Shown piece after piece: positions 33,217-44,225 of a stretch of 64,000 nt of DNA. Under the pieces are notes generated by a model that was given only the letters and a program-made list of their open reading frames with translations, did no database searches and had not been told where the DNA came from. The DNA is from Flaccisagitta enflata. Its lineage: Eukaryota > Chaetognatha > Sagittoidea > Aphragmophora. A program made the translations under genes and the position numbers. Position 1 is the stretch's first letter. Every line of letters starts with the position of its first letter. The DNA lies in contig OZ231126.1 of the NCBI GenBank assembly GCA_965153355.1, positions 71,486,001-71,550,000 of the forward strand. The letters are read 5' to 3'.

Positions 33217-33737
33217 TAAAAAATCTCAGAATCAAGTCAAAATTTTGGGATTTTACTGTCCATCCCGTACTATACCAATTTTGACCCCAGGAATCTGAAT
33301 TTTCAGTCAAAAATGGTCTCAGGTCAATTTTTCCATCGACTACGGCTACATTTCTCAGGTCAAATTTTCAAAATTGGAAATTGGTCAATCTGATTGCAGA
33401 TTCAAATCCTTAGAAAAAGCTATGATAAGAAAGTGTCTTTCTTTTTTTTAAATTTTGAGTGGAACATAGTCAAAATTAGCGTCAACCATCCAAAATAGAG
33501 TAAAATTCACACAGTTTTTTGCAAGGATTTTGAATCTGCAATCAGATTGACAAATTTCCAATTTTGAAAATTTGACCTTATGTAGCATTATGACCTGAGA
33601 AATGTAGCCGTAGTCGATGGAAAAATTGACCTGAGACCATTTTTGGCTGCAGATTTGGATTCCTGGGGTCAAAATTGGTATAGTACGGGATGGACGGTAA
33701 AATCCCAGAATTTTGACTTGATCCTGAGATTTTTTAG
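33217..33737. mobile_element. near-perfect foldback MITE with 9-bp duplication
   Basis: The ends TAAAAAATCTCAGAATCAAG and the inverse of CTAAAAAATCTCAGGATCAA continue as two arms of about 210-260 bp, so the 521-bp element is nearly one hairpin. TATCGCTGA flanks both sides (33208-33216, 33738-33746) and is normal F1 tail sequence. The 9-bp duplication fits a Mutator-type origin (inference). Confidence 0.85.
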
Positions 33738-33847
33738 TATCGCTGACCACATATTGCCCTTGGGCGACATGTTGAACCTGAGGTAACTTACTAACTTTCT
33801 ACGTAAAACGGCTTTTTTGAAGCTGAGGTGACTTACTAACTTCTTTT

Positions 33848-34004
33848 TAGTTGCGGACACGCAACTCTGTAAGAGGCTTTGTCCATCCATCCATCGGTCA
33901 TTTGGTTGGTCGGTCTGTCACGCTCGAGTTGAAAAGTTGGAAAACGCGTATTTACGCCCCGGCCCACCGGTCCGCAACTGATGGCCGTGTATCCGGCCTT
34001 GTTG
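33848..34004 (+). mobile_element. family-A hairpin element
   Basis: TTTTTAGTTGCGGACACGCA(AC) head, CTCTGTAAGAGGCTTTGTCC, short CCAT/CGGT run, GAGTTGAAAAGTTGGAAAAC core, GGTCCGCAACTGATGGCCG tail, ATCCGGCCTTGTT end. 157 bp, the shortest intact copy. Confidence 0.85.
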
Positions 34005-34024
34005 ATTGGTTAATCCGTAACACT

Positions 34025-34552
34025 TTTTGGGCAGCGGCCCCAAAGGGCCGATGTCCTGTAGGACACGGGGGAATTTTGAGACATCCGTCCGTCCGTCCTT
34101 CCGTCCGTCTCCCCCCCTTGGCCATCGAAGCCTCAAGTCTGCAGTCTCAGGCCTGATTTTGGCCCTCTGAGCCCTCAAATTAGCCCTTTCAGACCGTAAT
34201 TTAGCACTTGAGAGCTCAAATCAGCTCTCCAGACCTCATATTGCCCCTCAAAACCTCAAATTAGCCCTCCAGACCTAAAATCCGCCCTCTAGGCCTCAAA
34301 TCAACTCTTCAGGCCTCAAATTTGTCCTCTAGGCCTCAAGCCAGCCCCCCAAGCCTCAAATCTGCTACTTTGGACTTAATTTTGCCATCCCGACTTTAAA
34401 TCCGCCTCAGGATGTCTCGAAATTCACCCCTGTGTCCTACAGGACATCAGCCCTTTAGGGCCGCTGCCCTGCTCTTACTCCAATACTTCACTTAATCACT
34501 CCTAGCAGGGCACCAGGTACCGCTGACCCTGTGCGATCCTTGGATGACTAGT
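34025..34552 (+). mobile_element. F1b hairpin element
   Basis: TTTTTGGGCAGCGGCCCCAA head, GATGTCCTGTAGGACACGGG, CCTCAAATTAGCCCTCCAGA-type body, inverted head block at about 34425-34468, then the tail hairpin ATCC-TT-GGAT followed by GACTAGTTT. Same subfamily as 6033-6532. Confidence 0.8.
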
Positions 34553-34587
34553 TTAGCATTTATGGGTGCCCAAATGCTTGGTTAACC

Positions 34588-35104
34588 TTTTTGGGCAGCG
34601 GCCCCGAAGGGGATATGGTCCTGTAGAACACAGGGGACTTTCGTTCATTCTTCCGTTCGTTCCTCCGTCCGTTCGTTTGTACCCCCCCAGGTCCTCCTAG
34701 GCCTGAAATCTGCCCTCTCAGGCCTAAAATCTGCCTTCTCAGACCTGAAATCCGCCCTCTCAGGCCTTGAATCTGCCCTCTCAGGCCTGAAATTTGTCCT
34801 TTCAGGCCTGAAACATGTCCTCTGACCTTGAATCTGCCCTCTCAGGCCTGAAATCTGCCCCCTCAGATTCAAGGCCTGAGAGGGCAGATTTCAGGCCTGA
34901 GAGGGCATATTTTAGGCCTGAGAGGACAGATTTCAGGCCTGAGAGGGTCTGGGGGGCGGACGGACGGACATATGAAAGTCCCCTGTGTTCTACAGGACTT
35001 TGTCCCCTACGAGGTTGCTGCCCTGCCTCTCATTCCGATTTACAACCATCCAAAGCAGGGCAAGGGGTATCGCTGACCACGTATTGCCCTTGGGCGACCT
35101 GTTG
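34588..35104 (+). mobile_element. F1 hairpin element with palindromic body
   Basis: TTTTTGGGCAGCGGCCCC head, a (GTTC/GTCC) run, GCCTGAAATCTGCCCTCTCA units meeting inverse units near 34865, the inverted head block at about 34978-35025, GCCCTGC/GCAGGGC stem, and tail GCCC-TT-GGGC GACCTGTT. Confidence 0.85.
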
Positions 35105-35470
35105 GGCACTGCCACTGGCACCGATGTGACATACAAAGAATAATTTTGACATGTGTGACATACATTGGAGAAAACCGGATGGGATGACTTACGTCGGAGA
35201 CTTCTGTGTTGTGTGACATTCATTGGAGAAAACTAGGTGGTGTGATACACATAGATTTATGAAATGTGTGATAACTGTGATATGCATCGGAGAAAAATAG
35301 GTGGTTCGACATTCAAAAGAGAATTTCTGGCATATTCGACATACATTTGAGAATACTGGGTCGTCAAAACTATTCTTTTTGACAAGGGGTTTCGATATTT
35401 TTTGCAACTGCCACTGACTGTATCTTGGTAATGTTGACTCATTGTTGTCTGTGGTGATACAGAAACCCGA
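35105..35470. repeat. degenerate tandem repeat, about 60 bp
   Basis: GTGACATACATTGGAGAAAA-like units recur about six times with strong divergence (GTGACATTCATTGGAG, ATATGCATCGGAG, CGACATACATTTGAG). The minus strand reads Cys/His-containing peptides, but the spacing does not make zinc fingers. Treated as non-coding. Confidence 0.55.
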
Positions 35471-35473
35471 AAA

Positions 35474-35890
35474 TAATGTTTTCTTGCCTTATTCATGGTA
35501 AATCTTTAGGAGGTTTCTGTTGTCTGATCATCATAAGTTTCCACGTCAAAATCAGTCAAAATCTTTCACTGGATTTTTGGCATAACCCTTTCCCAGAGCC
35601 ACGCACTTTGCCGGGTACACATTTTTGCCCCGATTTTGTATATTTTAGCTCCTTCCGTGTCAAATTTCAGCCCACTGAATGCATTATTTCTGTCAATTTT
35701 GATCATTTTGCCAGTTCGTCTAATTATGTGAGAGATGTTACTTTGAGAATTTTTTAGGGAAAATTCCTAGACCTAGGTTTCGGTATACTTTTTTCCAAGA
35801 TTGTATAGCCCCGCCCACCACATACTGCCCCTGCCTACACGCCCACACGCCATGTATTCGGCCTTGTTGCTTTAGTATTGAAAAACGGTA
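35474..35890. repeat. 125-bp block shared with 26970-27098, then spacer
   Basis: 35474-35600 (AATGTTTTCTTGCCTTATTC to CTTTCCCAGAGCC) is nearly identical to 26970-27098. A solitary hairpin-element tail lies at about 35815-35873 (CACGCCATGTATTCGGCCTTGTT). No gene was recognised. Confidence 0.65.
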
Positions 35891-35892
35891 AT

Positions 35893-36499
35893 GTAGATGT
35901 CGTCTAGACTTGGAAATACAGGGGAATTCATTAAAGGAAGACAGATAAACTTAAGAGACTGATATTTAGAATATAAACTAATAAAAGGATGCTTTGTTGC
36001 CCATGGGTGTTGGTTGCTATGGAAACACATTTCCATGTATTTATACTAAAGTAACAATATTTTGAGAAATCTTTTTAGTGAATATTATTTGAAATAAAAT
36101 TTACTACAACTTTCCCACAGTATGTTCTGTAAGAATGTCGCTCGTTTGACGGTTGATAGAGAGCATCACAGGGCTGTCACACACAGTTACGCTCCCTAGT
36201 ATCCATCCGCGAGTACCCTATATTATCCTTTGGACAATTAGTAAATAGCTATTACCCGGATTATCGATTGCTACTCATTGATGCGGTTATGATTGGACCT
36301 CTTTCTCTTCCTCCTCTTCCTCTTCCTACCAGAAAGTCGCCTGTAAACTTTGCCTCTCTCTTCATCGATCTGTTCATCATTCAATCTGTCTGTCTGTGTA
36401 TCTATCTGTCTCGGTCTGTCTGTGTGTCTATCTGTCTCGGTCTGTCTGTATGTCTCTGTCTGTCTGTCTATGTGTGTGTGTCTCTCTTTCTCTTTTTTT

Positions 36500-36532
<33 letters not shown>

Positions 36533-37137
36533 ACATATGCATCCATCATTTTCTTATTCTTTTTCAAAAAAAAAAGAATATATGAAAAAAAGATTACATG
36601 CAGAGAAGAACTAAATATAAAGGAGAAACTAAAACTAAAAAAATATATCATTTTTTTTCCTTCAAACATTATCACTATTCTAGGATGATCAACAATTTTA
36701 CATCATACAAAAAAAAATGTCAGTTTGTGAAAAAAAATAATCAATAATAACCGCATTGGAAAGTCGGTTATAGCAGTATCCGAACTGAAACTATATTCAC
36801 GATTATTTATTAATTAATTGAACCTAATTGAACCGTTATCTAATAGCCAGATCGCTGAACTATACTCCCTAGTAACGGTTAAACGAGCAATATTCTTACA
36901 GAACATACAGTAAGAAAATTGTAGCAAATTTTATTTTGAACAATGTCCCCTGAAGAAATTTCTAAAAATATTGATACTTTAACATGAATATATGAAAATG
37001 TGTTTCCATAGCAACTAACACCCATGGGCAATAAAGCATCCTTTTATTAATCTATATTTTAAATATCAATCTCTTAAATATATCTGTCTTCCTGTTATGA
37101 ATTCCCCCGTATTTCCAAGTCTAGACGACATCTACTG
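35893..37137. mobile_element. mariner-type foldback MITE with internal insertion
   Basis: Left arm GTAGATGTCGTCTAGACTTG and right arm its inverse, ending CTACTG before TA. The arms are about 240-290 bp (both contain CCATGGGTGTTGGTTGC-like sequence). The left tip has lost its CA. Compared with the 570-bp copy at 59728, about 670 bp of extra DNA (about 36190-36850, with GTCT/CT microsatellites) sits in the middle. Confidence 0.75.
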
Positions 37138-37150
37138 TACTCAATCTGCT

Positions 37151-37612
<462 letters not shown>

Positions 37613-37620
37613 TCTTACAG

Positions 37621-38172
37621 TATGCCCAAAATCCTGAACGGCAACTGCCCTCTCGAGACCCAGTAGCAATGACAGGGCAAGGGCAAGCGGCCTCGGCCAA
37701 CACTGCAACAACGACGAAGAAAACGACGACGACGACGTCGTCGACGACAAAGACGACAAATCGCAATTTAAAAGTCGATTTCCAGTATTTGATTGCTTCC
37801 ATCGCTATCTTCTATGTCTTCTGCCAACTTCCTATGATGCTGCAATGTATTTTGTTTATTATTAAAGGTATGTTGATTGGTTGGTTAACGAAGCTGAATT
37901 ACGCCGCTCATGTCTTCAATTCCACGTTCAATCTGCCTTTGTATTTATTCTTTTCCCCTGAAATGCGTAAAACCTTGTTCAAAATTTTACGCGAAAACCC
38001 ATTCTGCTCTCCTAAGGCCGAGGAAGTTTTCCACACTTCTTCTTGTGTTTGGGCAAATAAAGTGGGTGGACAAGGAGGAAGAGGTGAGGGAGAAGGCAAT
38101 GGAGGAGGAGGAGGAGAACTTGAGCTAAAACCCGCGGTGGCTTCTATAACTGCCGTTCCTCTTTTGGTTTAA
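37621..38172 (+). CDS. class-A-like GPCR, exon 3 (helices 6-7 and C-tail)
   Basis: Starting in phase 0 after TTACAG it codes for the end of loop 3 (a Thr/Lys/Ser low-complexity run), then TM6 (FQYLIASIAIFYVFCQLPMM), in which the usual CWxP reads CQLP. TM7 reads NYAAHVFNSTFNLPLYLFFS: the NPxxY region is NLPLY. Helix-8-like PEMRKTLFKIL and a glycine-rich tail follow; stop TAA 38170-38172. With exons 1 and 2 the protein is 596 residues, all seven helices accounted for. The overall shape suits a lineage-specific rhodopsin-family peptide receptor; subfamily not assignable by eye. Confidence 0.85.
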   Translation, partial: YAQNPERQLPSRDPVAMTGQGQAASANTATTTKKTTTTTSSTTKTTNRNLKVDFQYLIASIAIFYVFCQLPMMLQCILFIIKGMLIGWLTKLNYAAHVFNSTFNLPLYLFFSPEMRKTLFKILRENPFCSPKAEEVFHTSSCVWANKVGGQGGRGEGEGNGGGGGELELKPAVASITAVPLLV

Positions 38173-38887
38173 GGTAGGATTCAAGTGCCGGAGGGCCGAC
38201 AATTGGCTGGGATTTGAGCCTCCAAACTGGGATCTGAGTCAAGGATGGGATTTCAGCTTCCAGGCTTGGATTTTGAGCCTCCAGGCTGGGATTTGGGCCT
38301 CCAGACTGGGATTTAAGCCTCCAAACTGGGATTTGAGCCTCTTGGCTTGGATTTGAGCTTTAATGCTGGGGTTAAAGCCTCGGACATACGGAGAAGGAAA
38401 AGAAGGAGAAATTTCCCCTATGTTAGGGAAGGTCATATTGCGTACCCTAATGTAACTTCATGTAAGTTAGCAAAAACACTCGAGATGCTATCTGTAAAAG
38501 ATTGAGACCTTGCGCGACCTTCAACTCCTTGTATCTTCATCGTTCACAAAATGAAAAAAAAATCTTGAAAAAAAATTGAACTGAGTTTCCTCTCCGATTT
38601 AACCAGTTCGGTATGACAATTTTCCCCCCTAAAATCTCCAACAGCAAGTTTCTATACCCATTTTATGTAGCGCGAACTTAAGCAATCTTCTGTCAAGCAG
38701 TCTACATGCGGTAGTGTACAGAGAGACTATGCAGAGTGATAAGCAAAGCGAAGCAGTCAATCTTTTTCACGTTGGCGATTAGATCAGAACACGGATTGAC
38801 TTTTTTCATCTATAAAATGTTTTTCTTCATGTGAGCTAATTTTTTTCCCTTTCCTTCCCTTGTATTTTCCGCTTTTTTACCCTTCTT
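38173..38887. repeat. F1c-type minisatellite after the receptor stop, then spacer
   Basis: 38200-38375 carries CTGGGATTTGAGCCTCCA-type 21-22-bp units, and 38385-38430 an F1c-like end (GGAGAAATTTCCCCTATGTT). If transcribed it would form the 3' UTR. The rest shows nothing recognisable. Confidence 0.6.
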
Positions 38888-38999
38888 AGGTGCGACAAAG
38901 CACCTCTATAACTGGCTATGTCCGTTGGTCTGTCGGTTGGTAACGCATTCGTTCGACGATCCACACGTCGCACCTTATTGGCCTACTTGGCCTTGTTTT
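38888..38999 (+). mobile_element. family-C hairpin element, copy C2
   Basis: Head GGTGCGACAAAGCACC, TATAACTGGCTATGTCCG, GTCGGTTGGT, core AACGCATTCGTTCGACGATC, tail stem CACACGTCGCACC, hairpin GGCC-TACTT-GGCC, TTGTTTTT. The terminal T run is directly followed by the head of a family-D element. Confidence 0.88.
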
Positions 39000-39200
39000 T
39001 AGATGCGTCCGTCAGGAACGCATCTCTATAAGAGGGTCTGTCCGTCGGTCCGTCCGTCCATCCGTCGGTCCGTCCGTCGGTCCGTCCGTCCGTCCGTCAC
39101 GCCTGTGCAAAAAACGCGTTTCTCGGCTGTTTTTGGCCACGTTGAGATCCTACACTGAAACAAATGATCAACCAACATGTTTTGAGAGTCTTTTCTAGGG
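38996..39200 (+). mobile_element. family-D hairpin element, copy D2 (3' truncated)
   Basis: Head AGATGCGTCCGTCAGGAACG(CATCT), CTATAAGAGGGTCTGTCCG, a (GTCC/GTCG)n run, core AACGCGTTTCTCGGCTG, TGATCAACCAACATGTT. The tail seen in D1 is missing, so it is probably truncated near 39190. It sits in the T-run that ends C2. Confidence 0.8.
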
Positions 39201-39617
39201 TACTAATTCGAAAACAGCTGAAATGTTTGAATAAGGCCTCCAGCACATGGAATGGCTCGTATTTACATGAGTCACACAAATGACAGCCATAAATGACACT
39301 TGGGACTCATTTCATAACGCCTGGGGTAGTGTAAGCGAGCGGTATCTGCCCCTAAATTTCTGGCAATTTTTTTTTCTCCAAGAAAATGGAGCTATACTCT
39401 GTCTTGCAATGAGTCGAGATTAGTAGATACCAGACAATTAATATGGATACTGGTGGTGATGCTGGCACCACCTAGGCCGGCCGTTATTGATAAGATTTGA
39501 GTGTTGGTAGAATTTTTGACAAAATTGATAGGTCATCTTTCACTTGGAAATTTACATCGGTTTGAAAGTTAATAAACAACCATATTTTCCGTTTAATTTT
39601 AGATTGTACAACTAAAC
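39201..39617. other. no recognisable gene
   Basis: A+T-rich spacer. No element boundary was seen. Confidence 0.4.
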
Positions 39618-39687
39618 ACACACGGACACACATACATACACACACGCACATGCACACACACACACACACGCACACACACACACACAC

Positions 39688-39775
<88 letters not shown>
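39618..39775. repeat. (AC)n microsatellite
   Basis: An AC array with scattered G interruptions. Cys/Val frames over it are artefacts. Confidence 0.95.
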
Positions 39776-39780
<5 letters not shown>

Positions 39781-40019
39781 TAAGCCATTACCCGCAATCA
39801 CAACTTAGTTGGATTTGAACATAGCAGCAAGGCTGGATACAAGGCTACCCCAGTCATAGACAGGTGGGCAGGGGCCGCATTTTAGGTAATTAAAACATTC
39901 AGAGAGAAAAAGCAAGATCTAATACCGCAAATACAAAAAAAGAAGAAAGAAACAGGTAGAATGTGACGGAACAACCAAGTGTAGCAGCCGACTAAACAAG
40001 TGATGGGGGGGGGTGTTAC

Positions 40020-40252
40020 AATATCGTTTTGGACGGTTGGGCAGGGGCATCCAACACCAAGCCTCTCCCCAACAACACCCCCAACCCACCTCCAACACAC
40101 TCACACACAAACAATACCAACTGCAGCATAATAAATATGCGTTTCCGCGTTTTCAACTCGTGACAACTTGAGTGTGACCAACAGACCAATGAACCAACGG
40201 AGAGACCAATGGACAGACACAGCCTCTTACAGAGTTGCGTGTCCACAACTAA
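40020..40252 (-). mobile_element. family-A hairpin element, diverged
   Basis: Minus-strand head AGTTGTGGACACGCAACTCT with one mismatch in the stem, CTGTAAGAGGCTGTGTCTG, GAGTTGAAAACGCGGAAAC core, and GCCCAACCGTCCAAAACG near 40025. An (AC)-rich piece interrupts the interior. A second tail-like piece lies at 39828-39870. Confidence 0.6.
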
Positions 40253-40539
40253 AAAAGAAACCGCTGTCGTCATGAGAATCGATCCAAACATGTGTATTGA
40301 GGAAATAACTTTATTTATGCACAATTGTGAGGAGCGTGCCCGGCGTGCACGCTCAACAGAATCACTGAATCAAGGCCTGTTTATTGATATTCATTTCTTC
40401 ATTTGCGTGTATGAACATCTTTCTGTACACCTGCTAGAACTTTCTTTCTCCATGACTGTAGGCAACGATCTAGTAGCTAATTTGCGGGCTACGTCAGTTG
40501 GACCTAGCTTGCTCCACCGACTACAATTTGAAGAAGGCT

Positions 40540-40692
40540 GGAAACACGGCAATCTAGTCGCGGACAGTTGGGCAGGAGCAGTAATGCAAAAATCGCTCGA
40601 GATTCAAAAACATGACAAATGGATCGACGGACAACCTACCAACCTACCGACCGACACGGCAAGGTGTAGAGTCGCGTGTCCGCGACTAAAAT
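40540..40692 (-). mobile_element. family-E hairpin element
   Basis: Minus-strand head AGTCGCGGACACGCGACTCT, GTCGGTAGGTTGG run, TGAATCTCGAGCGATTTTTG core, tail stem GTCCGCGACTAG, GCCGTGTTTCCAGCC. The flank carries a long but composite open frame (40209-40706) that is element-derived and not a gene. Confidence 0.75.
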
Positions 40693-41637
40693 TTGAAAAT
40701 TCCTGAACTGTATGAACTACGCACTAATTCCATTTTAAAACAAAAGGAGGCTAAACAGGCTAACGATGCGTCCTGTCTTAATGAATATCTTTTTTAATTC
40801 ATTATGAATGCATAGTTTTTATATGAATGAATGTCACTTATGAATAGATAAATGATTCAATGAATGAATCACTACATGTATGATACTTTTACTGGGTAGA
40901 ACCATGTTACTGTTGAGAAAGTGCAGGATTTTGATGTTTTTATTGAATGCATTACTGACCAACTAACCAACCGACTGACTGACAAACCAACCAATGGACA
41001 CAGCCTATTATAGTGATACGAGGACGCATCTAAAAAGACGTTTCCACAGGCACGCAACATGTAGCTCGTTTGCGTTTTTTCTACATGCCAATTTCATGAT
41101 GGCATTTATGATTCTCATAATTGTGCTTGACATAGGCTCACAGTCTGGGCTCTCGCCATCCTTCGCCACATAGAAAATAATTTTTGAAAACAGATTTGAA
41201 TTCCCCACAAGCTAATCTACAAGGTGGTATGGCGTGTTTTAGCGAGTTGGCCTCGATATTACCTCAGGAGGTGATTTTTGAGACCCTCCTGCATTCTCTT
41301 TCATTTTTTTTCCAAAATTCATCGTAAAAAAATCACAGGATCACGCAATAACGCGTTTCCAAGTAATTCTGATTGAAAACTGATCAAATACCTATCGTAT
41401 TGATTCATATTTAATATAGCAAAGGTGATTAAAAAATTACGACATCTTTTTTTCACTCCTTTTCTTCCTGGTTTGCCCCTGCTTAGTTCCCTATCTTTTC
41501 ACCCGTCGGATCGTCCATCTGTCTCTCCATACACATGTCACATGATCAATACACGCTGAGACACAGCCCGGACGCATCGTTGCCCGGTCGGGCTTGTTTC
41601 TTTTTCTTTTCGTTTCTTTCGTTTATCTTCCATATCT
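40693..41637. other. spacer with two family-D pieces
   Basis: About 40950-41036 (minus) has CCAATGGACACAGCC and GAGGACGCATCT, a decayed D head. 41465-41600 (plus) is a D tail: CACATGATCAATACACG core, GGACGCATC, hairpin GCCCG-GT-CGGGC, TTGTTTC. No gene was recognised between them. Confidence 0.55.
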
Positions 41638-41642
41638 TCATT

Positions 41643-41718
<76 letters not shown>

Positions 41719-41954
41719 TCCGTCTGTCTTTCTTTCCGTCTGTCTTTCTTTCCGTCTGTCTTTCCTTCCGTCTGTCTTTCTTTCCGTCTGTCTTTCTTTC
41801 CGTCTGTCTTTCTTTCCGTCTGTCTTTCTTTCCGTCTGTCTTTCCTTCCGTCTGTCTTTCTTTCCGTCTGTCTTTCCTTCCGTCTGTCTTTCTTTCCGTC
41901 TGTCTTTCTTTCCGTCTGTCTTTCTTTCTGTCTGTCCTTCTTTCTTTCCGTCCT

Positions 41955-41998
<44 letters not shown>

Positions 41999-42108
41999 TC
42001 CGTCTGTCTTTCTTTCTTTCTTTCCGTCTGTCTTTCTTTCTTTCCGTCTGTCTTTCTTTCTTTCTGTTTCTTTCTTTCTTTCTTTCTTTCTTTCTTTCCT
42101 TCTTTCTC

Positions 42109-42152
<44 letters not shown>

Positions 42153-42216
42153 TCCTTCTTCTTTTCTTTCTTTCTTTCTTTCTTTCTTTCCGTCTGTCTT
42201 CCATTCCTTCTTTCTC

Positions 42217-42256
<40 letters not shown>

Positions 42257-42292
42257 ACTTTCTTTCCGTCCGTCTTCCTTTCCTTCTTTCTC

Positions 42293-42352
<60 letters not shown>

Positions 42353-42367
42353 TCCTTCTTTCTTTCC
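41638..42367. repeat. (TTTC)n array with TTTCCGTCTGTC higher-order units
   Basis: About 730 bp of TTTC tetranucleotides, with a block of CGTCTGTCTTTCTTTC units (about 41720-41940). It begins about 40 bp after a D-family tail. Phe/Leu/Ser and Lys/Glu frames across it are artefacts. Confidence 0.95.
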
Positions 42368-42873
42368 AGTTTTTTATTGTTTCTCTTCCAAGCAGACGGT
42401 CACCTAGTTAGTCGGTCGGTCACGATTTTTTGCGATTCGCGAATGAGCTGACCTCTGCTCTTTTTAAAATGCCCATCTAGTCTTCTTCATCACTATCCAT
42501 ACATGACTTGAGTTAATATTGGCGTGTATCTGTTATTCTGAATCGGATTAAAGGAAGAATGGACATATTAACTGACAATTTGAGGACGCTACTTTACGCT
42601 AAGACGCAATGATTATGTACGAATAGTTTCATCCGATCCCCTTATTTGTATTTTGTAGTTATTGCACTTGTTCGTTCACAGAAACTTGTCAACAAATAAC
42701 GCAGGGTTGCGCTATCATCGCAGACGGGTGGGCAGCAGAAACCCCCCCCCCCCCACAAACAGGATGTATCACACCCGCAATAATAAAGAATGCGTACTTC
42801 GCTCATTAGCGAACATCTAAACAAAAAGATAGCGCCTTAGCGGTGCTCTACGATCAGAAATCGACACTCGCTA
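42368..42873. other. no recognisable gene
   Basis: Includes a C-run (42749-42762) and a decayed A/E-type tail on the minus strand (CCCACCCGTCTGCGATGAT at about 42718). Confidence 0.4.
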
Positions 42874-43739
42874 CAGTACCTTCCGAGCAAACCCGGCTAA
42901 AACTGGAAGATTAATTTTTGTAATTAGAGATGCAGAAGCGGAAGCGGAAGCGGAAGCGGAAGCGGGCGGAAGCGGTAGTTTGAACATGGAAGCGGAAGCG
43001 GAAGCGGAAGCACAATCTGAAATTCTAGTGGAAGCGGAAGCGGAAGCGAAAGCATTTTTTTGTGCCTAATGGAAGCGGAAGCGGAAGCGAAAGCACACAA
43101 TCAAGCGCTTCCGCTTCCGCTTCCGCTTCCACTTCAACTTAAGATCCTTGATTCATATTGAGAAAAAAGAAGATGAATCATGTGTAAATTAAAAAGAAAA
43201 AAATTAGTAGTCCTCATTTTATTATAATTCTTCAAGTATACCAATCACATAATTTTCTAATCATAGATATCAAAAACTTAATTTTTCTTATAAAGAATTT
43301 ATCATGATTTATGCTTTCAAGTTGACTTACCACTCTTTTTTCTCATTAAGATAGTCCATTATGAATTATTTCATGAGACTATCTGGATTAAAATCTAAGC
43401 AAATAAATATCAAAAAATATCAGTCACTGGCAAAAATCAAAGCTTCATACTAAAGTCTGATTCTATATCCCTATACAAAATGCATTTTTTATTTTCATCT
43501 TACTTTTTTCCTGTATTTCTCTCATTTCTTCTTGTTTTACATTCTCTTTCCTTCTTTGTTATTTTCTTCTTTTAAAATCATTATTATTTTTTTTCATTTT
43601 TCATCTTATTTCTCTCAGTACTAAGGCAAATTTCTTATTGATTTGGTCCATCAGTCTATCATCTGTTCTTTTGTTTTTCTATTTATTTGTCCCCTTATCT
43701 TTTTTTCACCTTATCTCACAAACACTTTCTCAGTCTGGT

Positions 43740-43838
43740 TTGTTTTTCTGACTCTCTCTTTCTCTTTCTCTGTCTGTTTCTGTCTCTGTTTCTCTTTGTC
43801 TCTCTGTTTCTCACTCTGTTTCTTTTTTTCACTCTGTT

Positions 43839-43905
<67 letters not shown>
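43740..43905. repeat. CT-rich tract and (CT)n
   Basis: CTTTCTCT-rich sequence grading into a pure CT array (43842-43904). Non-coding. Confidence 0.95.
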
Positions 43906-43908
<3 letters not shown>

Positions 43909-43914
43909 CCGTTT

Positions 43915-44225
43915 CTTTTTCTCAATGCTCAAATCCCATCATCAGGCCAAAATCTTTACCTTCCTGGCCCAAATCCCAGCTTTGAGGGATTTAGGCGTCA
44001 AAACTGGGATTTGTGCCTCAAGGCTGGGATATGGGCTTTGAGGCTCGGATTTGGGTTTGGAGGTTAGGGGAGAGGGGATAGAGGAGGAGAAAGAGAAGGA
44101 GATGGAGAAAATTCCCCTGTGTGAAAGCATAGGTCATCGACCCCTTCGGGGCCACTGCTTTGTCCCCCTTCAACTTCAAGCACAACCTACTTAGGCAAGG
44201 CGCGGGTACCGCTTACCAACTAACG
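43915..44225 (-). mobile_element. F1c hairpin element
   Basis: It contains GGCCCAAATCCCAGCTTTGA-type body units, the block CCCCTGTGTGAAAGCATAGG, CCCCTTCGGGGCCACTGC, and a tail with GGCGCGGGTACCGCTTACC. The orientation is taken from the body and is uncertain. Confidence 0.55.

Larger units (their letters stand above)
26932..33774 (+). mobile_element. F1 element carrying two nested insertions
   Basis: The head (TTTTTGGGCAGCGGCTTC) and GATTCAAGGCC-type palindromic body (to about 27290) lead to an inverted head block at 27328-27370. The block is cut by 27376-33151. The F1 tail resumes at 33162 (TGCTTCCTCTCATTCTG), is cut again by 33217-33737, then ends GCCC-TT-GGGC GACATGTT. A 125-bp foreign piece (26970-27098), also present at 35474-35600, lies after the head. 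Confidence 0.85.

Noticed and set aside
35105-35496. Possible zinc-finger repeats on the minus strand
   Set aside because: Cys and His recur, but the C-x2-C and H-x3-H spacing is not kept, stops interrupt, and the DNA is a degenerate 60-bp repeat.
40209-40706. 165-codon frame
   Set aside because: It spans two hairpin elements of opposite design and has no recognisable domain.
41535-42451. Frames of 188-290 codons (Phe/Leu/Ser and Lys/Glu/Arg)
   Set aside because: Translations of the (TTTC)n array; a tetranucleotide lacking stop triplets stays open in all frames.
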